From contig JACKAZ010000004.1 of assembly GCA_020634795.1 (NCBI GenBank), positions 62,001-126,000 of the forward strand: a stretch of DNA of 64,000 nt, read 5' to 3'. The notes beneath the pieces are model-generated. The model had not been told where the DNA came from and searched no databases. It saw nothing but the letters and a program-made list of their open reading frames with translations. Origin of the DNA: Ardenticatenales bacterium (lineage in GTDB: Bacteria; Chloroflexota; Anaerolineae; Ardenticatenales; Ardenticatenaceae). A program made the position numbers and the translations under genes. Numbering within the stretch: position 1 is the first letter of the stretch; every line of letters begins with the position of its first letter. Below are positions 18,706-25,989 of this stretch, piece by piece.

Positions 18706-18930
18706 GCCAGTTGAGGGGAGCAAATCGCCCCCCTCTTATAGTGTAAACGAATACGGTTTACCGACGCTTAAGACAGCAGGCGTGCGAAAGCACTTAATCT
18801 CCTGCCGAGGCTCAGGCACCCGAACGATCGATCCACCCCAAGTGGACAGTGCGGAACCTTTGTCTCGGCGCGCGAGCAAAGGTTTTTTTGTTGCCTGCAA
18901 CCAATCCCGAAGGGAAGGAGGAATAGATCT
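18706..18930 (+). ncRNA. Ribosomal protein L10 leader
   Basis: The 5' leader of rplJ. It is structured and ends in an intrinsic terminator-like hairpin at 18855-18889, just upstream of the ribosome binding site AAGGAGG (18915-18921). This arrangement matches the L10 leader, where excess L10(L12)4 binds the leader RNA and lowers expression of its own operon. I identified it from position and hairpins only; no covariance model was run. Confidence 0.65.
18855..18889 (+). terminator. Attenuator hairpin in the L10 leader
   Basis: AACCTTTG (18855-18862) pairs with CAAAGGTT (18877-18884), with an inner CTCG/CGAG stem, and runs straight into a T tract. It lies before the rplJ start and not after a gene, so it is probably a regulated terminator. 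Confidence 0.75.
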
Positions 18931-19455
18931 TTGGCTATCTCAAGAGAGCGAAAAGAGGCGTTCGTCGCCGAATACGTCGAGAAGCTGTCGCGCAGCCAAG
19001 CGGCATACATCGCCGACTATCGTGGGCTGTCGGTCAGCGATATCAGCGCCTTGCGCACCTCGTTGCGCGAAAGTGGTGACAATGAACTGACGGTGGCAAA
19101 GAACACGTTGCTGCGTCTGGCCTTCGAACAGAGTGGCCTGCCGGTTCCCGAAGCCCAACTCGAAGGGCCGACAGCGGTACTCTTCTGCTTCGATGACCCG
19201 ATCACCCCTGCCAAAGCGCTGAAGAAATACAGCGACAAGAGCGATTTTCTGGCGGTGAAGGGGGGCATGATCGATGGTCGTGTGGTCGACGAAGCCGGTT
19301 TCCAAGCGATGGCGGATCTGCCATCACGCGAAGAAATTCTGGCCACATTGGTCGGTATGATCCAAGCCCCGGCGCAAGAACTGTTTGGGACATTGATCGC
19401 GCCGATGCGCGAAATCGCCCAAGTACTTCATGCCCATTCGGAGCAGGGCGAATAA
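18931..19455 (+). CDS. rplJ: 50S ribosomal protein L10
   Basis: A 174-aa L10 protein that anchors L7/L12 dimers to the 23S rRNA stalk base. The start is TTG at 18931, supported by AAGGAGG ten bases upstream and by the family N-terminus AISRERKEAFVAEYVEKL. The YRGLSVSDISALR and VAKNTLLRLA motifs are typical. The last ~30 residues form the long helix that binds L7/L12. It is followed by rplL. rplK/rplA upstream and rpoB/rpoC downstream, the usual neighbours, are absent. Confidence 0.97.
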   Translation: MAISRERKEAFVAEYVEKLSRSQAAYIADYRGLSVSDISALRTSLRESGDNELTVAKNTLLRLAFEQSGLPVPEAQLEGPTAVLFCFDDPITPAKALKKYSDKSDFLAVKGGMIDGRVVDEAGFQAMADLPSREEILATLVGMIQAPAQELFGTLIAPMREIAQVLHAHSEQGE

Positions 19456-19537
19456 GTCCGCGCCTCCGGCATCATAAGAACACAAAGACGGGTGGGCCGT
19501 TTGCGGCCCGCCCCATCACAAGGAGAAAACAATCCCA

Positions 19538-19912
19538 ATGGCTGATTTGAATGCAATCGTCGAACAACTCGATGGCCTGACCCTGTTGGAAGCGGCCGAG
19601 CTTTCCAAAATGCTGCAAGAAAAGTGGGGCGTGAGCGCCGCAGCGCCGGTCGCGGTGGCAGCGGTGGGCGGTGGCGAAGCCGCGCCTGCGGAAGAAGAGC
19701 AAACCGAATTCGATGTCGTCTTGGTCGATGCCGGTGCCAACCGCCTCAACGCCATCAAGGCGGTCCGCGAACTGACCGGCTTGGGGCTGCGCGAGTCGAA
19801 GGCCGCGGTCGAGGAAGTGCCCACCGTCTTGAAGGAAGGGCTGGAGAAAGAAGAAGCCGAAGCCGCCAAGAAGGTGCTGGAAGAAGCCGGTGCCAAGGTC
19901 GAGCTGCGCTAA
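19538..19912 (+). CDS. rplL: 50S ribosomal protein L7/L12
   Basis: A 124-aa stalk protein: N-terminal dimerisation domain (DLNAIVEQLDGLTLLEAAEL), Ala/Val-rich hinge (about 34-52), and the C-terminal factor-binding domain with EFDVVLVDAGANRLNAIKAV and GLGLRESKAAVEEVP. AAGGAG precedes the ATG. It lies 82 bases behind rplJ and ends before a strong terminator. Confidence 0.98.
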   Translation: MADLNAIVEQLDGLTLLEAAELSKMLQEKWGVSAAAPVAVAAVGGGEAAPAEEEQTEFDVVLVDAGANRLNAIKAVRELTGLGLRESKAAVEEVPTVLKEGLEKEEAEAAKKVLEEAGAKVELR

Positions 19913-19943
19913 GACAACCTACGCACTCATCACGAGTCACAAA

Positions 19944-19974
19944 GGGTTGGGAACCACGGTTCCCAGCCCTTTTC
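19944..19974 (+). terminator. Terminator after rplL, shared with rsmG
   Basis: A 12-base stem, GGGTTGGGAACC (19944-19955) with GGTTCCCAGCCC (19958-19969) including one G-T pair, followed by TTTT. It sits between convergent rplL and rsmG and could stop transcription from both sides. Confidence 0.85.
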
Positions 19975-19998
19975 GTTGGGTTGAACTCGCTTCGCCGA

Positions 19999-20727
19999 TT
20001 ACAGCGGACGCTTGCTCGGCGTGCCCGGTCGACGGGGGAAGGTGCCGGGGGTGACGCGCACCTTGTCCACGACAACGAGTGTTCGCGTCGCCTCCTCTAA
20101 GCCCGGAATCGTGATCGTCTCTACCTTCCGCAATTTCCCCCCCAGTTGGCCCAGTGCGTTGGCCGATTGTCCCAGCTCCTCATCCGCCTTTGGCCCCTTT
20201 TGCGCCACCCAGTACCCCCCGACCCGCACGAAGGGCAAGCAAAACTCGGCCAACACCGGCAGCGAGGCCACCGCGCGGGCCACCGCCAAGTCGTAATGCT
20301 CACGGTGGGCGGGCTGCTGGGCCATCTCTTCGGCCCGCCCCCAAACGGTCTGCACGTTGTCGAGCGCCAGTTCACGGAGCGCCAAATTCAAGAAATCGAC
20401 CTTTTTGCGCGTCGCTTCCAGCAACGTGAGCTGCCACGTGGGGCGCAGAATGGCCAATGGGATGCCGGGGAAGCCCGCGCCGCTGCCCACATCGATCACC
20501 GTGGTGATCTCGTTGTCATTTTCGACGCCCCCCAGCACGGAAAGCGAATCGAGGAAGTGGCGCGTGGCGATGCCTTCCGCATCGTCGATAGCGGTGAGGT
20601 TGATGCGCTGGTTCCATTCAACGATCAGCGCGGCATAGGCCGCGAATTGCGCGGTCTGGGCCTCGTTGGGCGGCGCACCCAGCAGCGGCCAATCGGCGGC
20701 CAGCGCGGTGAACAGGGTCGTGGACAT
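19999..20727 (-). CDS. rsmG: 16S rRNA (guanine527-N7)-methyltransferase RsmG
   Basis: A 242-aa SAM-dependent methyltransferase that modifies G527 of 16S rRNA. I chose the ATG at 20727, which has a CAGGAGA ribosome binding site, over an upstream in-frame start that adds a non-conserved tail. The family features WNQRINLTAI (38-47), HFLDSL and the SAM loop VIDVGSGAGFPGIPLAI (77-93) are clear. The Lys/Arg-rich C-terminus ends in PGTPSKRPL, as in many RsmG proteins. The usual gidA/parA neighbours are absent. Confidence 0.95.
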   Translation of the reverse strand: MSTTLFTALAADWPLLGAPPNEAQTAQFAAYAALIVEWNQRINLTAIDDAEGIATRHFLDSLSVLGGVENDNEITTVIDVGSGAGFPGIPLAILRPTWQLTLLEATRKKVDFLNLALRELALDNVQTVWGRAEEMAQQPAHREHYDLAVARAVASLPVLAEFCLPFVRVGGYWVAQKGPKADEELGQSANALGQLGGKLRKVETITIPGLEEATRTLVVVDKVRVTPGTFPRRPGTPSKRPL

Positions 20728-20958
20728 GGATTCTCCTGAGAAAATGATTGCGTCCCGGAATGATAGAGCTTTTTGGGGCGGGGGGAAGTGGGGCGGTGAA
20801 CAGAGCGTGGCGTGTGCCACAGAGTGCGGCCCTTGACGTTGTTCAATCGTGCCGACGCTTCGCGGGGGGAGAATGGAGCATGGAAAACATCGCTATTCCA
20901 TTGCCGTCCAATGCGCACACCCACGCACCCATACGCCCACACCTTCCCCGCTCGACCG

Positions 20959-20985
20959 CTTAAACGCTTGAACGCTTGAACGCTG
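20959..20985. repeat. Short 8-bp tandem repeat (AACGCTTG)
   Basis: Three units of AACGCTTG or close variants lie immediately before the GNAT gene and reach its start region. They displace any standard ribosome binding site. Confidence 0.65.
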
Positions 20986-20987
20986 AA

Positions 20988-21491
20988 ATGATTCGACACG
21001 CCACGACCGCCGACCTCGCCACACTGACCTCGTTGGCCGTCACCACCTGGCGCGATGCCTTTGGGCCGTCGATGGACGCGGCCGAGGTGGCGGCCCACTG
21101 CGCGGCCCATCTCTCATCGGCCCATGTCGCCGCTTGGCTGCGGGACGACGTGGTGCTCGTCGCTGAACGGCGTGGGGCGCGGCTGGTGGGCTACGCCCAT
21201 CTCGGCGCGTCAACGATGCGCTACGCGGGGCAAACCGCGCAGAGCGCCGAACTGCGACGGCTTTATGTGCAGCGCTCGGCCCAGAATGGCGGCATCGGTT
21301 CTGCGCTGATCGAAGCGTCGCTGCGCCAGCCGCTGCTGCGCAATGCGGATGCCATCTACCTACAAGTCTGGGAACAGAACAGGGGGGCGATCCGCCTCTA
21401 CGAACGGCACGGCTTCACCGTGGTGGATCGCTTTCGCTACACCCTGCCGTCGGGGGCGGCGGGGGATTGGGAGTGGGTGATGAGACGATGA
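20988..21491 (+). CDS. GNAT family N-acetyltransferase
   Basis: A 167-aa acyl-CoA-dependent acetyltransferase. The IRHATTADLATLTSLAVTTW start, the central LRRLYVQRSAQNGGIGSALI (the acetyl-CoA pyrophosphate loop is QNGGIG), and the C-terminal YLQVWEQNRGAIRLYERHGF are family hallmarks. ATG 20988 is preferred; an in-frame TTG at 20976 is an alternative within the AACGCTTG repeat. The substrate is not predictable. An array of repeats follows the gene directly. Confidence 0.88.
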   Translation: MIRHATTADLATLTSLAVTTWRDAFGPSMDAAEVAAHCAAHLSSAHVAAWLRDDVVLVAERRGARLVGYAHLGASTMRYAGQTAQSAELRRLYVQRSAQNGGIGSALIEASLRQPLLRNADAIYLQVWEQNRGAIRLYERHGFTVVDRFRYTLPSGAAGDWEWVMRR

Positions 21492-21570
21492 AGGGACAAG
21501 GAAGAAGGTGCAAAAGGTCACACCGCTTCCAAGCGCCCTTTTGTACCTTGCACCTTGCACTATTCGACCC

Positions 21571-21744
21571 TCACATGCATGCCGCAATCGAAGGCCTGTC
21601 ACGCTGCTTCCAAGCGCCCTTTTGCACCATGCACCATGCACCATGCACTAGTAGACCTCACATGCATGCCGCAATCGAAGGCCTGTCACGCTGCTTCCAA
21701 GCGCCCTTTTGCACCATGCACCATGCACCATGCACCATGCACCT
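21571..21744. repeat. 87-bp tandem repeat, two units
   Basis: Two nearly identical 87-bp units start at 21571 and 21658 (TCACATGCATGCCGCAATCG...). A partial third unit lies upstream at 21521-21560 (CCGCTTCCAAGCGCCCTTTT). Each unit ends in a GCACCAT heptamer array. The repeat lies between a GNAT gene and a convergent oxidoreductase gene. Confidence 0.85.
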
Positions 21745-21782
21745 TCCCAAGGTGACATCCAACCGCGCCAAGCGACAATCCA

Positions 21783-23162
21783 CTAGACAGGCGTCCGCAA
21801 CGACTGAATCGCCTCGACGATCTTGTAATAGCCGGTGCAGCGGCAGAGATTGCCGCTGATCGCCTGGCGGAGCTGCGCGTCACTGAATCGACCCTCGGTC
21901 TCTTCGACGAGTTTGGCGGCGCTCATCAGCAGGCCCGGGGTACAGTAGCCACATTGCACCGCGTCGTAGTCGATGAAAGCTTGCTGCACGGCGTGGAGGC
22001 GGTCCCCTTCGGCCAGCCCTTCGATGGTGGTGATCGTGGCACCGTGCGCCCGTTCGGCGGGCACGAGGCAGCTCATCACCGCCGCCCCATCCACCCAAAC
22101 GGTGCAGGCCCCACATTCCCCCTCGGCGCATCCCTCTTTGGTGCCGATCAGTTGCCCCTCTTCGCGCAGGGCGCGCAGCAACGACTTGCCCTGCGCGTTC
22201 AATGTGCAGGATTCCCCGTTGATCGTCGTGGCGACACTGCCCTCCGGCGGCGGGGGGCTGGTCGGGTGACGGGCAGCGTCCCACAGATTGGCACGGGAGG
22301 AGGGGTAGTAGCGCGGCAAACTGTCGTCCGCGAGCGCGCGGAGCAGCCGCGTCATCATCACGTTGACCATCTCGGTGCGGTAGATCGCGGGGGCGCGGAC
22401 ATCGTCGATGGGGGTCGCGGCCTCCGCCGCGGCCTGCGCGGCTTGGGCAATGCGTTCCGGGGTGAGTTCGTGGCCCGTGAGCAACGCTTCGGCGGCGGGC
22501 ACGCGAATGATCGTCGGCGCGACGGCCCCCAGCGTCACACGGGCGCGATCGTGGCGCAGCACGACCGCCACGTTCAGCACCGAGATCGCCTGTGCGCCAC
22601 GTAACCCCATCTTCAAGAAGCCGCCACGCTCGCCTTCTGCAAGGGATGGAAAGTGGATCGCGGTCACCATCTCGTCGGGCCGAAGCACCGTCTGGCGGAA
22701 GCCGGGGTAGAAGTCAGCGAGAGGCAGCGTCCGTTCGCCCCGCGCGGCGGAGCGGAGCGTGATCTCGGCGTCCAACGCGATCAGCGGCGTGATCGTGTCG
22801 TTGGCAGGCGAAGCCGTGACGAGATTGCCCACCACGGTGCCACGGTTACGAAGCTGGGGGGCACCGATCTCCCACGCCGCCTGGGCCAGTGGCAGAGCAC
22901 GGGCGATCAGCCGTGCGTCGTTCGCCACTTGGTTGTGCGTCACCAGCGGCCCGAGCGTGAATCCATCCGCCGCCTCCTCGATTCGATCCAGCCCGTCGAT
23001 GCGCGTCAAGTCGATCAGCCGCCTGACATCGCGCATCCGCCGCTCCATCTCCACTATCAGGTCGGTCCCGCCCGCGATCAGCCGCGGCTGGCGAGCCTGA
23101 TCTGCGAGCAGATCGAGCGCGTCGGCCACGGTGGCGGGGGCGTCGTATTGGTCGTAGAGCAT
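21783..23162 (-). CDS. FAD-binding / [2Fe-2S] fusion subunit of a xanthine/CO dehydrogenase-type enzyme
   Basis: A 459-aa fusion. Residues 1-295 are a CoxM/XdhB-like FAD domain (AGGTDLIVE at 30-38, NRGTVVGNLVTASPANDT at 106-123). A Pro-rich linker (about 298-308) joins it to a CoxS/XdhC-like iron-sulfur domain with Cys345, Cys350, Cys353 and Cys365, then Cys404, Cys407, Cys440 and Cys442. Both [2Fe-2S] sites are complete. Xanthine dehydrogenase fusions usually place iron-sulfur before FAD, so this order is reversed. No molybdopterin subunit is adjacent, so the electron donor is unknown. Confidence 0.9.
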   Translation of the reverse strand: MLYDQYDAPATVADALDLLADQARQPRLIAGGTDLIVEMERRMRDVRRLIDLTRIDGLDRIEEAADGFTLGPLVTHNQVANDARLIARALPLAQAAWEIGAPQLRNRGTVVGNLVTASPANDTITPLIALDAEITLRSAARGERTLPLADFYPGFRQTVLRPDEMVTAIHFPSLAEGERGGFLKMGLRGAQAISVLNVAVVLRHDRARVTLGAVAPTIIRVPAAEALLTGHELTPERIAQAAQAAAEAATPIDDVRAPAIYRTEMVNVMMTRLLRALADDSLPRYYPSSRANLWDAARHPTSPPPPEGSVATTINGESCTLNAQGKSLLRALREEGQLIGTKEGCAEGECGACTVWVDGAAVMSCLVPAERAHGATITTIEGLAEGDRLHAVQQAFIDYDAVQCGYCTPGLLMSAAKLVEETEGRFSDAQLRQAISGNLCRCTGYYKIVEAIQSLRTPV

Positions 23163-23371
23163 GGTTTGTTTCCAAGGGTGTGGTGGCGTGTCAATGGCAA
23201 AGGAGAGCTGTTAACCTATCTATTCCCATGTCGTTTGGTGCATGGTGCATGGGAAACAACGCCACCACATTGGTTTTCCCAGTGCAACCTTTCTCCATTC
23301 TCGTGCAAGGTACAAAAGTACAATGAAAAGTCAACGGAATGGCAATATATTATATTCTCCCTTCTCCCCCC

Positions 23372-24091
23372 CTAAAAGCCTAGCCCCCGCTCCTTCATCG
23401 AGACGAAGCTCTGCACGCCGATGATGATATGGTCGAGCAGTTCGATGTCGAGTAGTTCCCCCGCACGGCGCAGGTCGCGGGTGACGCGGATATCTTCGGG
23501 CGAGGGGGTGGGATCGCCCGAGGGGTGGTTGTGGGCCACCAGGATCGCCGCCGCGTTGCTGCGGATCGCTTCGCGAAAGACCTCGGCCACCCGCACCACG
23601 CTGCTGTTGAGGCTCCCTTTGTAGAGTGATTTCCGCCAATCGTTGATGACATAGTTCTTCTGGTTGAGCAGCAACACCCGCAGATGCTCCTGCTGGAAGT
23701 AGCTCATATCGTTCTGAAGTAGCCGAGCCGCATCGGCGGGATTCTTCACTTGGGGCCGGTCGGCGGGCTGCAACGAGGCCATGCGCCTGCCTAGCTCGAG
23801 CGCGGCTAAGAGCTGCGCGGATTTGGCCGGGCCAAGGCCGTGGATATTCGCCGTCAGATCATTGATGGTAACGTTGGAAAGGCCGCGCAAGCCGTTGTAA
23901 TGCCGCAGCATCTGGTCGGCGAGTTCCAGCACCGAACGGCCCTGCACGCCGGTGCGCAGCAGGATCGCGAGCAGTTCGCGGTTGGCGAGCGCGGCAGGGC
24001 CGTAGTGGATCAGCCGCTCGCGGGGTCGCTCCTCGCTCGCCATGTCGGCGATCATCAGGGTATAAGCGGGTCGGTCAGTTGAAACGGTCAT
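23372..24091 (-). CDS. radC: RadC family JAMM-domain protein
   Basis: A 239-aa protein; I chose the ATG at 24091 because its N-terminus fits the family. It has an N-terminal helix-hairpin-helix region (NELLAILLRTG-like segment about 37-48, HGLGPAKSAQLLAALELG at 84-101) and a C-terminal JAMM metal site: His187, His189 and Asp200 in AHNHPSGDPTPSPED. RadC proteins are widespread; their historical link to DNA repair is disputed. It stands alone. A MITE interrupted by an IS lies directly upstream. Confidence 0.93.
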   Translation of the reverse strand: MTVSTDRPAYTLMIADMASEERPRERLIHYGPAALANRELLAILLRTGVQGRSVLELADQMLRHYNGLRGLSNVTINDLTANIHGLGPAKSAQLLAALELGRRMASLQPADRPQVKNPADAARLLQNDMSYFQQEHLRVLLLNQKNYVINDWRKSLYKGSLNSSVVRVAEVFREAIRSNAAAILVAHNHPSGDPTPSPEDIRVTRDLRRAGELLDIELLDHIIIGVQSFVSMKERGLGF

Positions 24092-24198
24092 GACGGTTCC
24101 TTTGAGGTCAGCCGGTTGTACCAAGATTACAGGACGACACGTTACCTACTTTACGAGAAAGATGACAATTGTTCTTTTTCCCCTCCGCGCGGGAGAGG

Positions 24199-24306
24199 TT
24201 ATACCCAATCGGAAGGTTGATTGTGCCACGACGATCAATGGTAACCGCAAAGAAGGGGCCTGCGCAGCCAGGCCCATGGGCCGACAGGCCCTCCAGCGGG
24301 GATTTA
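24199..24306 (+). repeat. MITE-like repeat, copy 3, left part
   Basis: The left ~107 bases of the ~170-bp element, beginning TTATACCCAATCGG. It is interrupted at its central hairpin (GCGGGGATTTA) by the IS630-family element. The right part continues at 25571. Confidence 0.85.
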
Positions 24307-24320
24307 TGAAGATTGTAAAA

Positions 24321-25247
24321 TTAAACACCTAATAGACCAACATAGTTGAGCAGGAAGGGGGAAGGGAGGGCGAATTGATCGAGGCGCTCGGTAATCTTCT
24401 GTTTAAGTTGATCCCACAAGTCGCTGAACTGATGGAGATGAAGCACTTCTTGGTAGAGGTAGCGCCACAGTTTTTCGATCGGGTTCAGCCAAGGGGCATA
24501 GGTAGGAAGTTGCAATAAGCGGATAGGTAGATGGTCGTGCTTAGCAGCCCTAGTTGGCTCTGTCGGCCAATGGCTGGGATTGTGCGTAGGAAAGGCGAAC
24601 GTCTGCGTCTGTAATGGGGCCAGCACATCGGGGTGAAAATGAACCGGCCAGTTGTCAACTACGACTGCAATTGCTTGTGCCGTAGGATGTTTTAGCGCTA
24701 AGTCGTACCAAAAATCACCAAGCACGCTAACCGAAATCTTGCTTCTTTGTCGGTAGACTACACTGCCATCCACATAATTGAGAGCCCCCACGATGCGTGT
24801 TTTGGTATTACTGCGATAACTGCGTAGCGCAAGCGGCTGTTCATGGCCGATAGTTTCGTACGCATGGGCCAAAGTCGGCTGTCGATAGTAGGTTAATTCA
24901 TCCAAGAAATAGAGTGGGAACGCCACAGGATTACGCCTAGCTCGTGCTTGATAGCTTGCAATCTGGTCACATTTGGCAACGTAGTCCACGTCAGGGCTAT
25001 GTGTGTAATCACGACCACGCTTATCGCGGATATTGAGCCGCTTTAACAGGTGATGAAGCGCACTGTCACTGGCTAAGTTGAGCCCGGGCAAGGTATTACG
25101 CAGCAATTTCAATGTCCAGCGGGTACGCTCAAGATTAAAATTGCGCGGGGTTTGATGTACGACATGTTCAATGGCGTCTTGGGCAGCGGTGGCTGACTCA
25201 TAGTCAGGGGGAAAAAGCGGGCTTTCGCCCGCGACCTGACTTGACAT
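24321..25247 (-). CDS. IS630-family transposase, DDE catalytic part (orfB)
   Basis: A 308-aa DDE domain of the IS630/Tc1 type. The catalytic acids are visible: Asp in LYFLDELTYY, Asp in VAVVVDNWPVHFH, and Glu in YAPWLNPIEKLWRYLYQ. The N-terminal part carries the second DNA-binding segment and linker. Its frame overlaps the end of the upstream helix-turn-helix frame by 44 bases in a +1 relation, at a CTTTTTCCCCC stretch, so a fusion transposase may be made by frameshifting. No internal stop is seen, so it may be active. Confidence 0.9.
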   Translation of the reverse strand: MSSQVAGESPLFPPDYESATAAQDAIEHVVHQTPRNFNLERTRWTLKLLRNTLPGLNLASDSALHHLLKRLNIRDKRGRDYTHSPDVDYVAKCDQIASYQARARRNPVAFPLYFLDELTYYRQPTLAHAYETIGHEQPLALRSYRSNTKTRIVGALNYVDGSVVYRQRSKISVSVLGDFWYDLALKHPTAQAIAVVVDNWPVHFHPDVLAPLQTQTFAFPTHNPSHWPTEPTRAAKHDHLPIRLLQLPTYAPWLNPIEKLWRYLYQEVLHLHQFSDLWDQLKQKITERLDQFALPSPFLLNYVGLLGV

Positions 25248-25479
25248 GTAGCGCCGCTATACCGCCATCTTGGTAACGATTTAACCATCCGTAGACGGTC
25301 TTTGATTCATGTGGCCTATGACCTGCGGATGCCGCAGCCGCGTGAGCCGAAAGGCCATTAGCAATGGCCAGAAGAACCGCCGCTTTTTCGCGCATATGAG
25401 GGAGTTTGTGGCGATTACGTACCTTTTCCAGTTCCTTGCGTTGGCCTTCATCGAGCTCGAGATAGCGACGTTTTGGCAT
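25204..25479 (-). CDS. IS630-family transposase, helix-turn-helix part (orfA)
   Basis: A 91-aa N-terminal DNA-binding part starting at ATG 25479. It holds DEGQRKELEKVRNRHKLPHM and REKAAVLLAIANGLSAHAAA, then SKTVYGWLNRYQDGGIAAL, the helix-turn-helix that recognises the element ends. It ends with GRGRKPAFSP just past the start of the DDE frame. An upstream in-frame extension runs out of the element into the MITE and is not expected to be used. Confidence 0.85.
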   Translation of the reverse strand: MPKRRYLELDEGQRKELEKVRNRHKLPHMREKAAVLLAIANGLSAHAAAASAGHRPHESKTVYGWLNRYQDGGIAALHVKSGRGRKPAFSP

Positions 25480-25570
25480 TGTTAGTTCCTTTCTTTGACC
25501 GGCCTTTATCGATCCCATTATACCATCTTTTTCCTCTTTTACTATTATGTCGCTATTTTTACAATCTTCA

Positions 25571-25637
25571 TCATTCCCCTGCCCCACGGTTACACCGTCC
25601 ATTCCACAGCCACATTTGTCTATGAGAATGGGTATTA
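25571..25637 (+). repeat. MITE-like repeat, copy 3, right part
   Basis: The right ~67 bases of the interrupted MITE, ending in TATGAGAATGGGTATTA. It has a few more substitutions than copies 1 and 2. Confidence 0.85.
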
Positions 25638-25656
25638 CACGCCAGCCTAGCACTTT

Positions 25657-25856
25657 CCCCTCCTTGGCGGGGTGGATGGGGGCCCGTCACCAGACGGGAT
25701 GGGTTCGCGCTCAAATACTGGCATCCTCCAAATCTACAAGCGTTTCTTGACGATTCCTTGGGACATTACGGATCGCTATGAAAGTAAAGGTTGGGAAGGC
25801 ACCCACCCCGTCAAACCAGCCAACGACGCTGGTTTGCCACCCCTCCAAGGAGGGGA
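25657..25856. repeat. Inverted palindromic repeats beside the DUF559 gene
   Basis: A left arm (25657-25704: CCCCTCCTTGGCGGGGTGG, then the hairpin CCCGTCACCAGACGGG) and a right arm (25800-25856: hairpin AAACCAGC...GCTGGTTT, then CCCCTCCAAGGAGGGG) form a mirror arrangement around ~95 bases. I recall similar palindromes accompanying DUF559 genes in other phyla, but could not check. The rest of 25574-25989 holds no gene I can support. Confidence 0.6.
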
Positions 25857-25989
25857 GCTCACCTTCTGTGTTTATCCCAGTCTATTACACATCGTTCCGA
25901 ACGATCATCCGGTACTCCCCTCGAGAGAGGAGAAACAGAGCAAGATAGGCCAAAAGTCTTCTGAGTCACCAAGTAAAACAACCGCAGGG

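Larger units (their letters stand above)
24307..25570 (-). mobile_element. IS630-family insertion sequence
   Basis: A 1264-bp element bounded by inverted repeats TGAAGATTGTAAAA (24307-24320) and TTTTTACAATCTTCA (25556-25570). It carries a two-frame transposase on the minus strand. TA precedes the left end, as expected for IS630 target choice; at the right end the flank reads TC, so one side of the TA duplication appears mutated. It is nested inside a MITE copy, and the intact sister copies show what the empty site looked like. Confidence 0.9.

Noticed and set aside
21521..21744. Possible CRISPR array
   Set aside because: The 87-bp units are directly adjacent with no unique spacers between identical short repeats, and no cas gene is in the window.
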